From contig CAYXOX010000017.1 in the NCBI GenBank assembly GCA_964466745.1, forward strand, positions 1 through 34,411: a stretch of DNA of 34,411 nt, given 5' to 3'. Position numbers and translations under genes: made by a program. This document shows positions 1-7,575 of this stretch, in pieces (the first letter of the stretch is position 1; each line of letters begins with the position of its first letter). The notes beneath the pieces were generated by a model that saw nothing but the letters and a program-made list of their open reading frames with translations, made no database searches and was not told the DNA's origin. The DNA is from CAYXOX01 sp964466745. GTDB taxonomy: Bacteria; Pseudomonadota; Alphaproteobacteria; Rhodobacterales; Rhodobacteraceae.

Positions 1-1
1 G

Positions 2-43
2 ATCGCCCGCGCGCGGGCCGACCTGGGGCCCGAATGGGCCTGA
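2..43 (+). CDS. 3' tail of a gene entering from the left (partial)
   Basis: The first bases read as an open frame ending in TGA at 41-43, with the translated tail IARARADLGPEWA. The following amidotransferase starts at 108 on the same strand, so this could be the end of an upstream gene in the same direction. Only 13 codons are visible, so the family cannot be named. The call rests on frame openness alone, which is weak evidence in such GC-rich DNA. Confidence 0.3.
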   Translation: MARARADLGPEWA

Positions 44-107
44 GGCAGGCCCCTCAGGCCTCGGCCGGGCTCTTGCCGCTCGCGCCAGGCCGGGTTAGCG
101 GCAGGGC

Positions 108-899
108 ATGAAACCGTTCCTGATCCTGCAGCTCAGGCCGGAAACGGAGGCCGCCGACGACGAGTTCGCCGCCTTCCTTGCGCGCGGCGGGCTGGGCGAA
201 GGCGAGGTGCGCCGCATCCGGGTGGAAAGCGAACCGCTGCCCGCGGCGCTCGATCCCGGCGATTTCGCGGCCGTGATCGTCGGCGGCGGGCCCGGCTGCG
301 TGAGCGACCCGGCGGAGGGCCGTCCCGAGCCAGAGGCCCGGGCCGAGGCGGCGGTGCTTTCGCTGCTGCCCGAGATCGTCGCGCGCGACCTGCCGTTCCT
401 GGGCTGCTGTTCGGGCATCGGCCTGCTGGCGCATCACCTCGGCGCGGAGGTGTCCAAGCGGCGCTACGGCGAACCGGTGGGGCCGGTCTCCGTGCGGCTG
501 ACGGGAGCCGGCCGCGATGACCCGCTGACCCGCGCGATGCCCGCGCGCTTCAACGTGCTCGTGGGGCACAAGGAGGCGGTGCAGGAGCTGCCGCGCGGCA
601 CGGTTCAGCTCGTGGAGGGTGCGGCCTGCCCGATCCAGATGATCCGCGCGGGCCGCAACGTCTATGCCACCCAGTTCCACCCGGAGAGCGGGCCGGACAA
701 TTTCGCCCTGCGCATCCGCATCTACCGGGACCGCGGCTATTTCGCGCCGGAGGACGCCGGACGCCTGGAGGCGGCCTGCCGCGCGGTGCCCACCGAGGCG
801 TCGGCGGAAATCCTGCGCCGGTTCGTGGCACGCTACCGCGCCGAGCCGCCACACCGGCGGCCGGGTGCCACAGGCGGCGCTTCGACGACGGCGGCCTAG
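108..899 (+). CDS. Class-I glutamine amidotransferase domain protein
   Basis: This 263-residue stand-alone glutamine amidotransferase resembles the GMP-synthase-like (GATase1) proteins that hydrolyse glutamine to release ammonia. The nucleophile elbow reads GCCSG at residues 99-103, so Cys101 fits the G-x-C-x-G pattern. The catalytic His-x-Glu is visible as FHPE around residues 190-193, and an oxyanion-type GGGPG lies near residue 60. There is no synthetase domain, so the acceptor of the ammonia is unknown; related enzymes act in polyamine or amino-acid breakdown or on gamma-glutamyl compounds. The gene converges on the DNA ligase gene, and a strong palindrome begins 4 bases after its stop. 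The ATG at 108 follows a weak purine stretch (GCAGGG). The fold is confident; the reaction is not. Confidence 0.85.
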   Translation: MKPFLILQLRPETEAADDEFAAFLARGGLGEGEVRRIRVESEPLPAALDPGDFAAVIVGGGPGCVSDPAEGRPEPEARAEAAVLSLLPEIVARDLPFLGCCSGIGLLAHHLGAEVSKRRYGEPVGPVSVRLTGAGRDDPLTRAMPARFNVLVGHKEAVQELPRGTVQLVEGAACPIQMIRAGRNVYATQFHPESGPDNFALRIRIYRDRGYFAPEDAGRLEAACRAVPTEASAEILRRFVARYRAEPPHRRPGATGGASTTAA

Positions 900-902
900 C
901 GG

Positions 903-920
903 GCCGCCGGGCCCGGCGGC
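903..920. terminator. Perfect GC palindrome, candidate terminator
   Basis: GCCGCCGGGCCCGGCGGC is a perfect 18-base palindrome starting 4 bases after the amidotransferase stop. It could act as a transcription end for the plus-strand gene, and also for the converging ligase transcript. No T-run follows, so intrinsic termination is only a guess. Confidence 0.45.
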
Positions 921-925
921 GCGGG

Positions 926-973
926 CCGGGGCTCTGCCCCGGACCCCGAGGTACTTGGGGGCCAAAGTGGAGG
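926..973. repeat. Dispersed double-hairpin intergenic repeat
   Basis: Two hairpins stand side by side. The first is CCGGGG at 926-931 with CCCCGG at 937-942 (loop CTCTG). The second is CCCCGAG at 944-950 with CTTGGGG at 954-960 (loop GTA, one G-T pair). The pattern of 'ggggctctgccccggacccc' followed by a shorter AT-bearing hairpin and 'aaagtgga' resembles an intergenic repeat that I recall as common in Rhodobacteraceae genomes. Only this copy is seen in the window. It sits between convergent genes, where it could help terminate both transcripts. Confidence 0.55.
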
Positions 974-1020
974 TGGCCGTGATGACGGGCGACGGGGCCG
1001 CCCGCGGACCGCGGGGCCGT

Positions 1021-2610
1021 TCAACCGTAGCGCGCCAGGAGCTCGCGCAGGTCGTCCAGCGTGTTCGCTTCCGCGGGTGGCTTGTCGTGGCGCCAGCGCG
1101 CCATGCGGGGGAAGCGCAGTGCCAGGCCGGACTTGTGCCTGGGGCTTTCGCGGATTCCCTCGAAATGGATCTCGAACACGTGCTCGGGCGCCACCTGGCG
1201 CACCGGGCCGAAGCGCTGCAGCGTGTTCTTGCGCACCCATCCCGTGATCTGGCGGAACTCTGCGTCGGTCAGGCCGGAATAGGCCTTCGTGAACGGCACC
1301 AGCTCGCCCCCGTCCCATACCGCGAAGGTGAAATCCGTGAAGAGGGTCGCGCGCCGCCCGTGGCCGGCCTGGGCGTAGATCATCACGGCGTCGACGCTGA
1401 GCGGGTCCACCTTCCATTTCCACCAGTCGCCCCGCTTGCGCCCGGCGTGGTACGGGCTGTCGAGCCGCTTGAGCATCAGCCCCTCCGCGCCGAGCGCCCG
1501 CGAGGCGGCGCGGGCCTCGGCGGCGGCCTGCCAGTTTTCGAGCGGCACCAGTGGCGAGAGGCGCAGCGGCAGACCCGGCGGCATGGCCGCCACCACGGCC
1601 TCGAGCGCGGCGCGCCTGGCCGCGAAGGGGCGCGCGCGCATGTCCTGCCCGCCCCGCTCGAGCAGGTCGTAGGCCATCACGAGCGCGGGTGCCTCGGCCA
1701 GAACGCCGCGCGGCACCGTCTTGCGCCCGATGCGCTTCTGGAGCGCCGAGAAGCCCAGCGGCGCCTCGCCGCGCCATGCCAGCACCTCGCCGTCGATGAC
1801 CGTGCCATCGGCCAGGTGGTCGGCGAGCTGCACCAGTTCGGGGAAGCGGTCGGTCATCAGCTCTTCTCCCCGCGACCACAGGAAGTGTCTGCCGCGGCGC
1901 ACGATCAGCTGGCCACGGATGCCGTCCCACTTGCGTTCGGCGGCCCAGCTCGCCGGGGCGCCCAGCGCTTCGGGTTCGTCGAGCGGATGGGCGAGGCAGA
2001 AGGGGTAGGGACGCGAGGCCTCGTCGGCCGGATCTTCGCTTTCCATCAGCCGGGCCCAGCTGGTTTTCGCCGGGGTCCATTCGCCCATCAGCCGGTGGGC
2101 GAGTTCCGCCTCCCCGCGGCCGGTGGCGCGGGCGAGGGCGCGGGTCATCAGCTTCTGACTCACGCCCACGCGGAAGCCGCCGGTAATGAGCTTGTTGTAG
2201 AGAAAGCGCTCCCGCGTGGTCAGGCTGTCCCACGCGGCAAGCACCTCGGCCTTGCGCGCCGGCTCATCGAGCGCCGCGAGCGCGGAGATCCTGCCGATCC
2301 ATCCGGCAAGCGGAAGGTCGACCGCGCGGCGCGGCGGCGGCAGCAGGAGCGAGATCGTCTCCGCGAGATCGCCCACCACGGCGTAGCTTTCCTCGAAGAG
2401 CCAGTCGGGCAGGCCGGCGGCTTCCGCCGCCCATGCGCGCAGCTTGGTGGCGGTGACCGCCCGGCGGGGGCGGCGGCCGGAAAAGAGCGCCACCGTCCAC
2501 AACCTGTCGGCCTCGGGCGCGGTGGCGAGGTACTCCGCGAGAGCGGCTACCTTGGGCAGGGTCTTCGTGGTTTCGTCGATCCGGGCGAAGAGGTTGGCGA
2601 AGTCGCGCAT
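1021..2610 (-). CDS. ATP-dependent DNA ligase (exonuclease-associated type)
   Basis: This 529-residue ATP-dependent DNA ligase seals nicks through a lysyl-AMP intermediate. The nucleotidyl-transferase motif I reads ERKWDG with Lys227 as the adenylated residue. Motif III (DGEVLAW), motif IV (EGLMLKR) and motif V (WWKWK) follow in order, and a C-terminal OB-fold carries FEIHFEGIRES. The N-terminal ~200 residues form the DNA-binding domain of this family. The ATG at 2608-2610 shares one base with the stop of the exonuclease gene (TGATG), so the two are translationally coupled. The family normally sits in a four-gene repair operon with an exonuclease, a large Lhr-type helicase and a phosphoesterase. 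Here only the exonuclease is present, and the gene downstream is convergent and unrelated. A longer open frame continues upstream of the ATG, but it only shadows the exonuclease. Confidence 0.93.
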   Translation of the reverse strand: MRDFANLFARIDETTKTLPKVAALAEYLATAPEADRLWTVALFSGRRPRRAVTATKLRAWAAEAAGLPDWLFEESYAVVGDLAETISLLLPPPRRAVDLPLAGWIGRISALAALDEPARKAEVLAAWDSLTTRERFLYNKLITGGFRVGVSQKLMTRALARATGRGEAELAHRLMGEWTPAKTSWARLMESEDPADEASRPYPFCLAHPLDEPEALGAPASWAAERKWDGIRGQLIVRRGRHFLWSRGEELMTDRFPELVQLADHLADGTVIDGEVLAWRGEAPLGFSALQKRIGRKTVPRGVLAEAPALVMAYDLLERGGQDMRARPFAARRAALEAVVAAMPPGLPLRLSPLVPLENWQAAAEARAASRALGAEGLMLKRLDSPYHAGRKRGDWWKWKVDPLSVDAVMIYAQAGHGRRATLFTDFTFAVWDGGELVPFTKAYSGLTDAEFRQITGWVRKNTLQRFGPVRQVAPEHVFEIHFEGIRESPRHKSGLALRFPRMARWRHDKPPAEANTLDDLRELLARYG

Positions 2611-3701
2611 CAGGCGGCCCCGCTGCCGGAGGCGCCGCCGGGCGCCACGGCTCCGGCGTCCCGCGGGGAGGCTTCCGCTTCCTGCCCCGGCTCGGCGCCG
2701 CTCTCGCCGCTCTCGACGCTCTCGCCCTCGTATTCCGTAGCCACCACAGCCGCCTCGTAGCCAGCGGATTCGAGCCAGCGCCGGAAGGCGGCGGTGTAGC
2801 CGTGGGTGACGAAGACGCGCTCCGCCCCGGTGGCGGCGATCGCCGCGCCGAGGCCGGCCCAGTCGGCATGGTCCGACATCACGAAGCCGCGGTCCGCGGC
2901 GCGTCGGCGGCGTACCCCGCGCAGCCGCATCCACCCCGAGGCGAAGCCCGTCGAATGCGGCCCCAGGCGGCGCGCCCATGGCGTGCCCAGCGCCGAGGGC
3001 GGGGCCAGCACAAGCGCGCCGGGGTGATCGCGGGCGCGGGTTTCGGGTGTGATCCGGACGGTGGGCGGCAGCGCGATGCCCTGCGCGCGCAGCACCTCGT
3101 TGGTGCTTTCCACCGCGCCATGGGTCAGGATCGGCCCGATGGCGCCGTCGAGGGCGGCAAGGATCCGTTGCGCCTTGCCCAGGGCGTAGGCTCCGAGAAC
3201 GGATGCGCGGCCGGCGTCCCGGTTCGCCTGCCACCAGGCCTCGATCTCGCCGATCACCTCCGCCTGCGGCACCCAGGTGAAGACCGGAAGCCCGAAGGTG
3301 CATTCGCTGACGAAGGCATGGCAGCGCACCGGCTCGAAGGGCTCGGACAGCCCGTCGTCCTCGGTCTTGTAGTCCCCGGAGACGACCCACACCTCGCCGC
3401 CCACCGCGACGCGGATCTGGGCGGAGCCGACGACGTGCCCGGCGGGGTGGAACGAGACCTCGGCATCGCCGATTTGCCGCCGTTCGCCGAAACCGACCGT
3501 CTCGAGGGCGACCGGCCCCAGCCTGTGGCGGATCACCGGAGCGGCGGTGGCGGTGGCGAGATAGGCGCCGTGGCCGGGGCGCGCATGGTCGGCATGGCCG
3601 TGGGTGATGAGCGCCCGTGGAACGGGACGCCACGGATCGATGTGGAAATCCCCCGCGGGGCAGTAGATGCCGGCATCGGTGAAGGTGAGTACGGCGGCCA
3701 T
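2610..3701 (-). CDS. Ligase-associated DNA 3' exonuclease (metallo-beta-lactamase fold)
   Basis: This 363-residue protein has a metallo-beta-lactamase/beta-CASP fold, related to SNM1 and CPSF nucleases. The metal-binding motif HGHADH lies at residues 34-39. A second metal region is GHVVGSAQI, with GDYKTE further on, and the late motif SDHADW is typical of the beta-CASP part. It belongs to the group of exonucleases encoded next to bacterial ATP-dependent ligases, thought to process DNA ends before ligation. The C-terminal ~35 residues are Gly/Glu/Ala-rich and look disordered. It is the first gene of a two-gene operon and overlaps the ligase ATG by one base. The ATG at 3699-3701 gives the full domain. 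Confidence 0.9.
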   Translation of the reverse strand: MAAVLTFTDAGIYCPAGDFHIDPWRPVPRALITHGHADHARPGHGAYLATATAAPVIRHRLGPVALETVGFGERRQIGDAEVSFHPAGHVVGSAQIRVAVGGEVWVVSGDYKTEDDGLSEPFEPVRCHAFVSECTFGLPVFTWVPQAEVIGEIEAWWQANRDAGRASVLGAYALGKAQRILAALDGAIGPILTHGAVESTNEVLRAQGIALPPTVRITPETRARDHPGALVLAPPSALGTPWARRLGPHSTGFASGWMRLRGVRRRRAADRGFVMSDHADWAGLGAAIAATGAERVFVTHGYTAAFRRWLESAGYEAAVVATEYEGESVESGESGAEPGQEAEASPRDAGAVAPGGASGSGAA

Positions 3702-3798
3702 GGTGCAAGCATAGCCTGACGGGGTGCGCCCGCCAGATGCGCGGCGTGCGGGGCGACGGACGCCTGGCCTGCCGGTGCCGCGGTACGGGAGTGCGGGA

Positions 3799-3815
3799 GG
3801 CGGCGCCGGGCCGCC
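3799..3815. terminator. Stem-loop downstream of the TRAP operon
   Basis: GGCGGC (3799-3804) pairs with GCCGCC (3810-3815) around the loop GCCGG, with imperfect G/C extension on both sides. It lies 14 bases past the stop of the TRAP binding-protein gene, the last gene of the minus-strand catabolic operon, so termination is a sensible role. No T-run is seen. Confidence 0.4.
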
Positions 3816-3828
3816 CCCCGCGCTGTCC

Positions 3829-4887
3829 TCAGTTCAGGTCGGCCTCGTAGGCGGCCGCGATCTCGGCCTCGGCTTCGGCCACCGCTGCCATCAGCGCGTC
3901 GAGGATCTCGCCGCCGCCGTCCACGTTCTCGCGGAACCAGTCCTGCACCGGGGCCGCGGCCTCGGCGAAGGCGGCCTTCTCCTCGGGTGTCGGCACGTAG
4001 AGGTCACCGCCGCCGGCAACGAATTCCTCGTAGGCCTGGATCGACTTCCGCTTGGGCGACGCGAAGGTGGCCTGCTGAAGCGCGTAGAAACCGTCGACGA
4101 CGACGCGGCGCAGCTCGGGCGACATGTCGAGGAAGGTCTCGTTGTTCATCCACCACAGCGCGCCCATGTAGGCGTGTCCGTCGAGGGTGAGATACTGCAG
4201 GCCGGCATCGGGAAACTTCATGCCCATGATGTCGGTGATGCCGTTCTTGGTGCCGTCGACGACGCCGGTCTGCAGCGAGGTGAAGAGTTCGGGCCACGGG
4301 ATCGGCGTGGGCGAGGCGCCGAGAGCGCGCACGAGCTCCTGCGGCAGGTCGGCGACCACGGTGCGCATCTTCAGCCCTTCGAAGTCTTCCGGCGCGGCCA
4401 GCCGCTTCTGGGTGTTGGCGAAGTTGCGCCAGCCGCCGGTGTTGCCGATGGTCATCAGCCGGATCGCGCCTCCGGAATCCTCCAGCGCCATGTCGCGCAT
4501 GGTGCGCACGAAATCGCCCGAGAGCACGTGCTCGGCGACGCGGTCGTCGGCCATCAGGTAGGGCAGGTCGAGCACCTGCACGTAGGGGAAGATGCCCGCC
4601 GCGCCCCCGGAGGTGGAAATGTAGATGTCGATGGCGCCGTCGGCGACGCCCTGAAGGCACTCCGCCCCGGTGGAGCACAGCTGCGTGCCGATGAAGAGTT
4701 CCACCTCGATGGCGCCGTTGGAGGCGGCCTCGACATGGTTCTTGAACACGACGAGCCCGTCGTAGTCCTCGTCGTTCTCGTTGGAGTTGGCCGTGGCGCG
4801 CAGCGTGTATTCCTGGGCCGAGGCCGCCAGCGGCGCACCGGCCAGGATCGCCGCGGCGACCAGAGATTTCGTAAGGGTCTTCAGCAT
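3829..4887 (-). CDS. TRAP transporter substrate-binding protein, DctP family
   Basis: This is the 352-residue periplasmic receptor of a tripartite ATP-independent (TRAP) transporter; it captures an organic anion and delivers it to the membrane subunits. A signal peptide is clear (residues 1-24, cleavage after AASA). The motif GLKMRT places Arg175 where DctP proteins hold the anion-binding arginine that salt-bridges a carboxylate; TRAP receptors for sulfonates also exist. Two cysteines, Cys71 and Cys77, lie in a short loop (CSTGAEC) and could form a disulfide in the periplasm, which is unusual for the family. A strong ribosome site (AGGGAGG) precedes the ATG. It is the last gene of a run: monooxygenase, aldo/keto reductase, flavin reductase, small and large permease, receptor. 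The substrate cannot be read from sequence; the context suggests a sulfonated or otherwise oxidisable compound. Confidence 0.93.
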   Translation of the reverse strand: MLKTLTKSLVAAAILAGAPLAASAQEYTLRATANSNENDEDYDGLVVFKNHVEAASNGAIEVELFIGTQLCSTGAECLQGVADGAIDIYISTSGGAAGIFPYVQVLDLPYLMADDRVAEHVLSGDFVRTMRDMALEDSGGAIRLMTIGNTGGWRNFANTQKRLAAPEDFEGLKMRTVVADLPQELVRALGASPTPIPWPELFTSLQTGVVDGTKNGITDIMGMKFPDAGLQYLTLDGHAYMGALWWMNNETFLDMSPELRRVVVDGFYALQQATFASPKRKSIQAYEEFVAGGGDLYVPTPEEKAAFAEAAAPVQDWFRENVDGGGEILDALMAAVAEAEAEIAAAYEADLN

Positions 4888-4916
4888 CTTGAACCTCCCT
4901 ATTTCGGATTGCTGAA

Positions 4917-6401
4917 CTATTGCACGAACCCCGTGAGCCGGGGGATGGTCATGGAGATGGCGGGAAAGAAGGTGATCAGGAAGATCACCAGAACCTCGAC
5001 CGCGAGGAACGGCAGGATCGCCTTGGCGATGGTTTCCACCTTCTCGCCGGATACCGTGGACGCCACGAAGAGCACGAGCCCCATGGGCGGCGTCGCCAGC
5101 CCCACGGTGAGGTTCACGCTCATGATGATGGCGAAATGCACCGGGTGCACGCCAAGCTCGGTGAAGATGGGTCCGAGGATCGGGCCGAGGATGATGATCG
5201 CCGGGCCGGCATCGAGAAACATGCCGACGATGAACAGAAGGATGTTGATGAGAAACAGAAGGACAAGCGGGTTCTCGCTGAGGCCGAGGATCGCGTCGGT
5301 GAGTATCTGGGGGGCGTATGACAGCGACACGACGGTCTTGAAGGCCACCGCCGCGCCGACAAGCAGCAGCACCGCCGCCGAGGCCAGCGCGGAGCGGGCG
5401 AGCACCGAGGAAAGATCCCGCAGGCGCATCGATCGCAGCACGAAGAAGCTCACCACCAGCGCATAGGCCACGGCGATGGCCGATGCCTCCGTGGGGGTGA
5501 ACACGCCGATGAGGATGCCGCCGAGGATGATGATGGGCGTTTGCAGCGGCGCCACCGCCTTCTTGCAGACGATACGGAAATCGTGGCTCACCCGCTTGCG
5601 GTAGGCCATGAGCATCAGGTGGGCGGGAACGAGAGCCACAACGAAGATGACCCAGCCGTTTACCGCGGCTCCTCCCGCCAGCGAGAGGACGAGCGCCGTC
5701 AGCGCGTAGAGCAGGCCGGCGAGGTTGATCCGCAGCAGGATGAAGCTCACCCAGTATTCGAGACGGCTCATCTCCTGGTTGCGGTGCACGATGCGTTCGG
5801 CCTTCGGCAGGTCGTATCGGTCGGCCAGGATGCGGACCATCACCATCAGGCCGACGCCCACGAGGATGCCCGGCACGATTCCGGCGAGAAACAGCGCGGC
5901 CACGCTCTCACCCATCACATAGGCGTAGATGATCATGATGCCCGAGGGCGGGATGATCGGCCCGATGACGCTGGAGGCGGCGGTGATGGCGGCGGCGAAC
6001 CTGCGCGAATAGCCGTTCTTCTCCATCGCCGGGATCAGGGTGGAGCCGAGGGCCGAGGTATCCGCCACCGCGCTGCCCGAAAGCCCGGCGAAGAGGATCG
6101 AGGACAGGATGTTCACATGCGCAAGACCGCCGCGCAGGTGGCCCATGAAGGCCTGGGAGAACTCCACGAGCCGCACGGTGATGCCGCCGCGGTTCATGAT
6201 CTCGCCCGCCAGCATGAAGAACGGCAGCGCCATCAGCGGGAAGCTGTCCATGCCGGTGTAGACGTTGCGGTAGATGACCGCGAGATCGCGTGTGGAGCCC
6301 TCGAGGATCAGAAGCAGCCCGGGCGCGGCAAGCAGCCCGAAGACGACTGGCATGCCGATCATGAGCAGCACGAGAAAGAGCGGCAGGAACCAGATCAGCA
6401 T
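4917..6401 (-). CDS. TRAP transporter large permease, DctM family
   Basis: This 494-residue multi-pass inner-membrane protein is the sodium-coupled transport subunit of the TRAP system. Typical DctM landmarks are present: MALPFFMLAGEIMNRGGI near 57-74, GLSGSAVADTSALG near 107-119, IGPIIPPSG near 146-154 and GVFTPTEASAIA near 299-310. The protein is longer than the roughly 425 residues usual for DctM. The excess is a segment at about 205-280 with one or two extra hydrophobic stretches (around FILLRINLAGLLYALTALVL and WVIFVVALVPAHLMLM), inserted before the conserved PIIILGG block. The ATG overlaps the small-permease stop by one base (TGATG), and the receptor gene follows after 29 bases. Confidence 0.93.
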   Translation of the reverse strand: MLIWFLPLFLVLLMIGMPVVFGLLAAPGLLLILEGSTRDLAVIYRNVYTGMDSFPLMALPFFMLAGEIMNRGGITVRLVEFSQAFMGHLRGGLAHVNILSSILFAGLSGSAVADTSALGSTLIPAMEKNGYSRRFAAAITAASSVIGPIIPPSGIMIIYAYVMGESVAALFLAGIVPGILVGVGLMVMVRILADRYDLPKAERIVHRNQEMSRLEYWVSFILLRINLAGLLYALTALVLSLAGGAAVNGWVIFVVALVPAHLMLMAYRKRVSHDFRIVCKKAVAPLQTPIIILGGILIGVFTPTEASAIAVAYALVVSFFVLRSMRLRDLSSVLARSALASAAVLLLVGAAVAFKTVVSLSYAPQILTDAILGLSENPLVLLFLINILLFIVGMFLDAGPAIIILGPILGPIFTELGVHPVHFAIIMSVNLTVGLATPPMGLVLFVASTVSGEKVETIAKAILPFLAVEVLVIFLITFFPAISMTIPRLTGFVQ

Positions 6402-6994
6402 CAGTCGGCCCTCGCCACGTTGGGATCGGCCAGCGGCTTGAGCCGGTCGCCCGCGCCCAGGAGCTTGATGATCTGGCGCAGCATCAGCTCCGCGTTCACG
6501 AGGATCAGCAACGTCACCCCCACCGCGAGCGAGGCATACGCCCAGTTGTTGCGGAAGGGGATGCGCTCGCCACCGATGAAATCCAGTGGCAGCCGCAGCG
6601 AGGCGGAGCGCCCGTTGCCGGTGAGCGAGAAGACGTGATTGTTCCAGCCCTTGTCGAACATCACGACCAGCACGCCCATGGAGACCGCCAGCAAGAAGAG
6701 CGTGAGCAGCATCGAGAGCGTGCGCGGCAGGGCGCGCTCGAGCATGTCGATGGCGACGAACCCCCCCATCCGGTAGGCCAGAGGCGCCATGAAGCCCGTC
6801 ATCCAGAGCATCAGGAAGCGCGCGCCTTCTTCCGTCCAGTTCGGTGCGTCGTTGAGCACGTAGCGGAAGAACACCTGCCCGAGGATGAAGGCGACCATGA
6901 TCGCCAGCGCGGCGATCGCCAGTGCCCGCCCTATCGAGAGCGCGATGTCGTTGAAGCGTTGCAAGGGCCAGAGCAGCCCGAACAGCAGCGCCAT
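6401..6994 (-). CDS. TRAP transporter small permease, DctQ family
   Basis: This 197-residue inner-membrane protein has four predicted transmembrane helices and is the small subunit that pairs with DctM. The family signature around helix 2 is visible: FFRYVLNDAPNWTEEGARFL. The loop between helices 3 and 4 (around VFSLTGNGRSASLRLPLDF) is longer than usual. I chose the ATG at 6992-6994 because a strong ribosome site (GGGAGG) sits 7 bases upstream. The in-frame ATG at 7015 would add seven residues (MKQGGGA), lacks a ribosome site and lies against a hairpin. The stop overlaps the DctM start. Confidence 0.9.
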   Translation of the reverse strand: MALLFGLLWPLQRFNDIALSIGRALAIAALAIMVAFILGQVFFRYVLNDAPNWTEEGARFLMLWMTGFMAPLAYRMGGFVAIDMLERALPRTLSMLLTLFLLAVSMGVLVVMFDKGWNNHVFSLTGNGRSASLRLPLDFIGGERIPFRNNWAYASLAVGVTLLILVNAELMLRQIIKLLGAGDRLKPLADPNVARAD

Positions 6995-7002
6995 GGCGCC
7001 CC

Positions 7003-7009
7003 CTCCCTG
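7003..7009 (-). promoter_or_regulatory. Ribosome binding site deciding the small-permease start
   Basis: On the minus strand AGGGAGG precedes GGGCGCC and then ATG. This spacing supports the start at 6994 over the one at 7015. Confidence 0.6.
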
Positions 7010-7015
7010 TTTCAT

Positions 7016-7033
7016 GGCCCGTTTTGCCGGGCC
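7016..7033. promoter_or_regulatory. Intergenic stem-loop between flavin reductase and TRAP genes
   Basis: GGCCCG (7016-7021) pairs perfectly with CGGGCC (7028-7033) around the loop TTTTGC. It sits in the 59-base gap between the flavin-reductase stop and the first TRAP gene, just upstream of the TRAP ribosome site. In the transcribed (minus) direction no T-run follows the stem. It is better read as an mRNA-stability, processing or attenuation element, letting enzyme and transporter genes be expressed at different levels. Confidence 0.45.
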
Positions 7034-7053
7034 TTTTCAGGCAGTATCGGCGC

Positions 7054-7575
7054 TCACAGGGCGCCGGTAAAGCCACCGTATTGTCCTCGGGCGAAGATCA
7101 TCGGCGCGCCAGGCGCCGTCTTGAAACGCAATACCCTGCCGACCGCGATCACGTGGTCGCCGGCGTCGTGAAGCGCGTGGAGTGCGCAGTCGAACCGCGC
7201 GGGGCAGCCCTCGAACACCGGCACACCCTCGGGGTTCTCCGCCGCATCGAGGCCGGAGAAATCGCGCCCGTCGCGGACGAAGCGATGCATCAGCGCGTCC
7301 TGGCCCGAGGCGAGCACATGGATCGCGAAGTGCCGCGCCGCGGCGAAGGCCTCGAACCGCGAGGAAGCCTTGGCCGGGCACCAGAGCACCAGCGGCGGCT
7401 CGAGCGAGACGGAGGAAAAGCTGTTGGCCGTGATCCCGACGGGCGCGCCGTTTGCGGTTGCGGTCACCACAGTGACCCCGGTCGCGAAGCGGCCGAAGGC
7501 GTCGCGCAGGGCGCGCGAGGCGGTATCGGGCCCGCCCCGGGGGGGCGTGGCAGCACCCGGCGCTGCGGCAACCAT
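7054..7575 (-). CDS. FMN reductase (flavin reductase-like domain), SmoA-type partner
   Basis: This 173-residue flavin reductase of the HpaC-like split-barrel family uses NAD(P)H to make reduced flavin, which diffuses to a partner monooxygenase. The family core FATGVTVVTA, ITANSFSSVSLEPPL and the late block PGAPMIFARGQYGGF are all present. It carries no oxygenase domain, so it must work in trans. The obvious partner is the SsuD-type monooxygenase two genes upstream. The ATG (7573-7575) shares one base with the aldo/keto reductase stop (TGATG), which ties its translation to that gene. The position matches SmoA in the sulfoquinovose monooxygenase pathway, but flavin reductases of this kind serve many systems. 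Confidence 0.88.
   Translation of the reverse strand: MVAAAPGAATPPRGGPDTASRALRDAFGRFATGVTVVTATANGAPVGITANSFSSVSLEPPLVLWCPAKASSRFEAFAAARHFAIHVLASGQDALMHRFVRDGRDFSGLDAAENPEGVPVFEGCPARFDCALHALHDAGDHVIAVGRVLRFKTAPGAPMIFARGQYGGFTGAL

Noticed and set aside
664..2760. Long plus-strand open frame across the amidotransferase end and opposite the ligase
   Set aside because: It is a shadow of real genes in other frames, with no start signal or recognisable domain.
6995..7015. Upstream ATG for the small TRAP permease (MKQGGGA extension)
   Set aside because: It lacks a ribosome site and abuts a hairpin, while the ATG at 6994 has a strong site.
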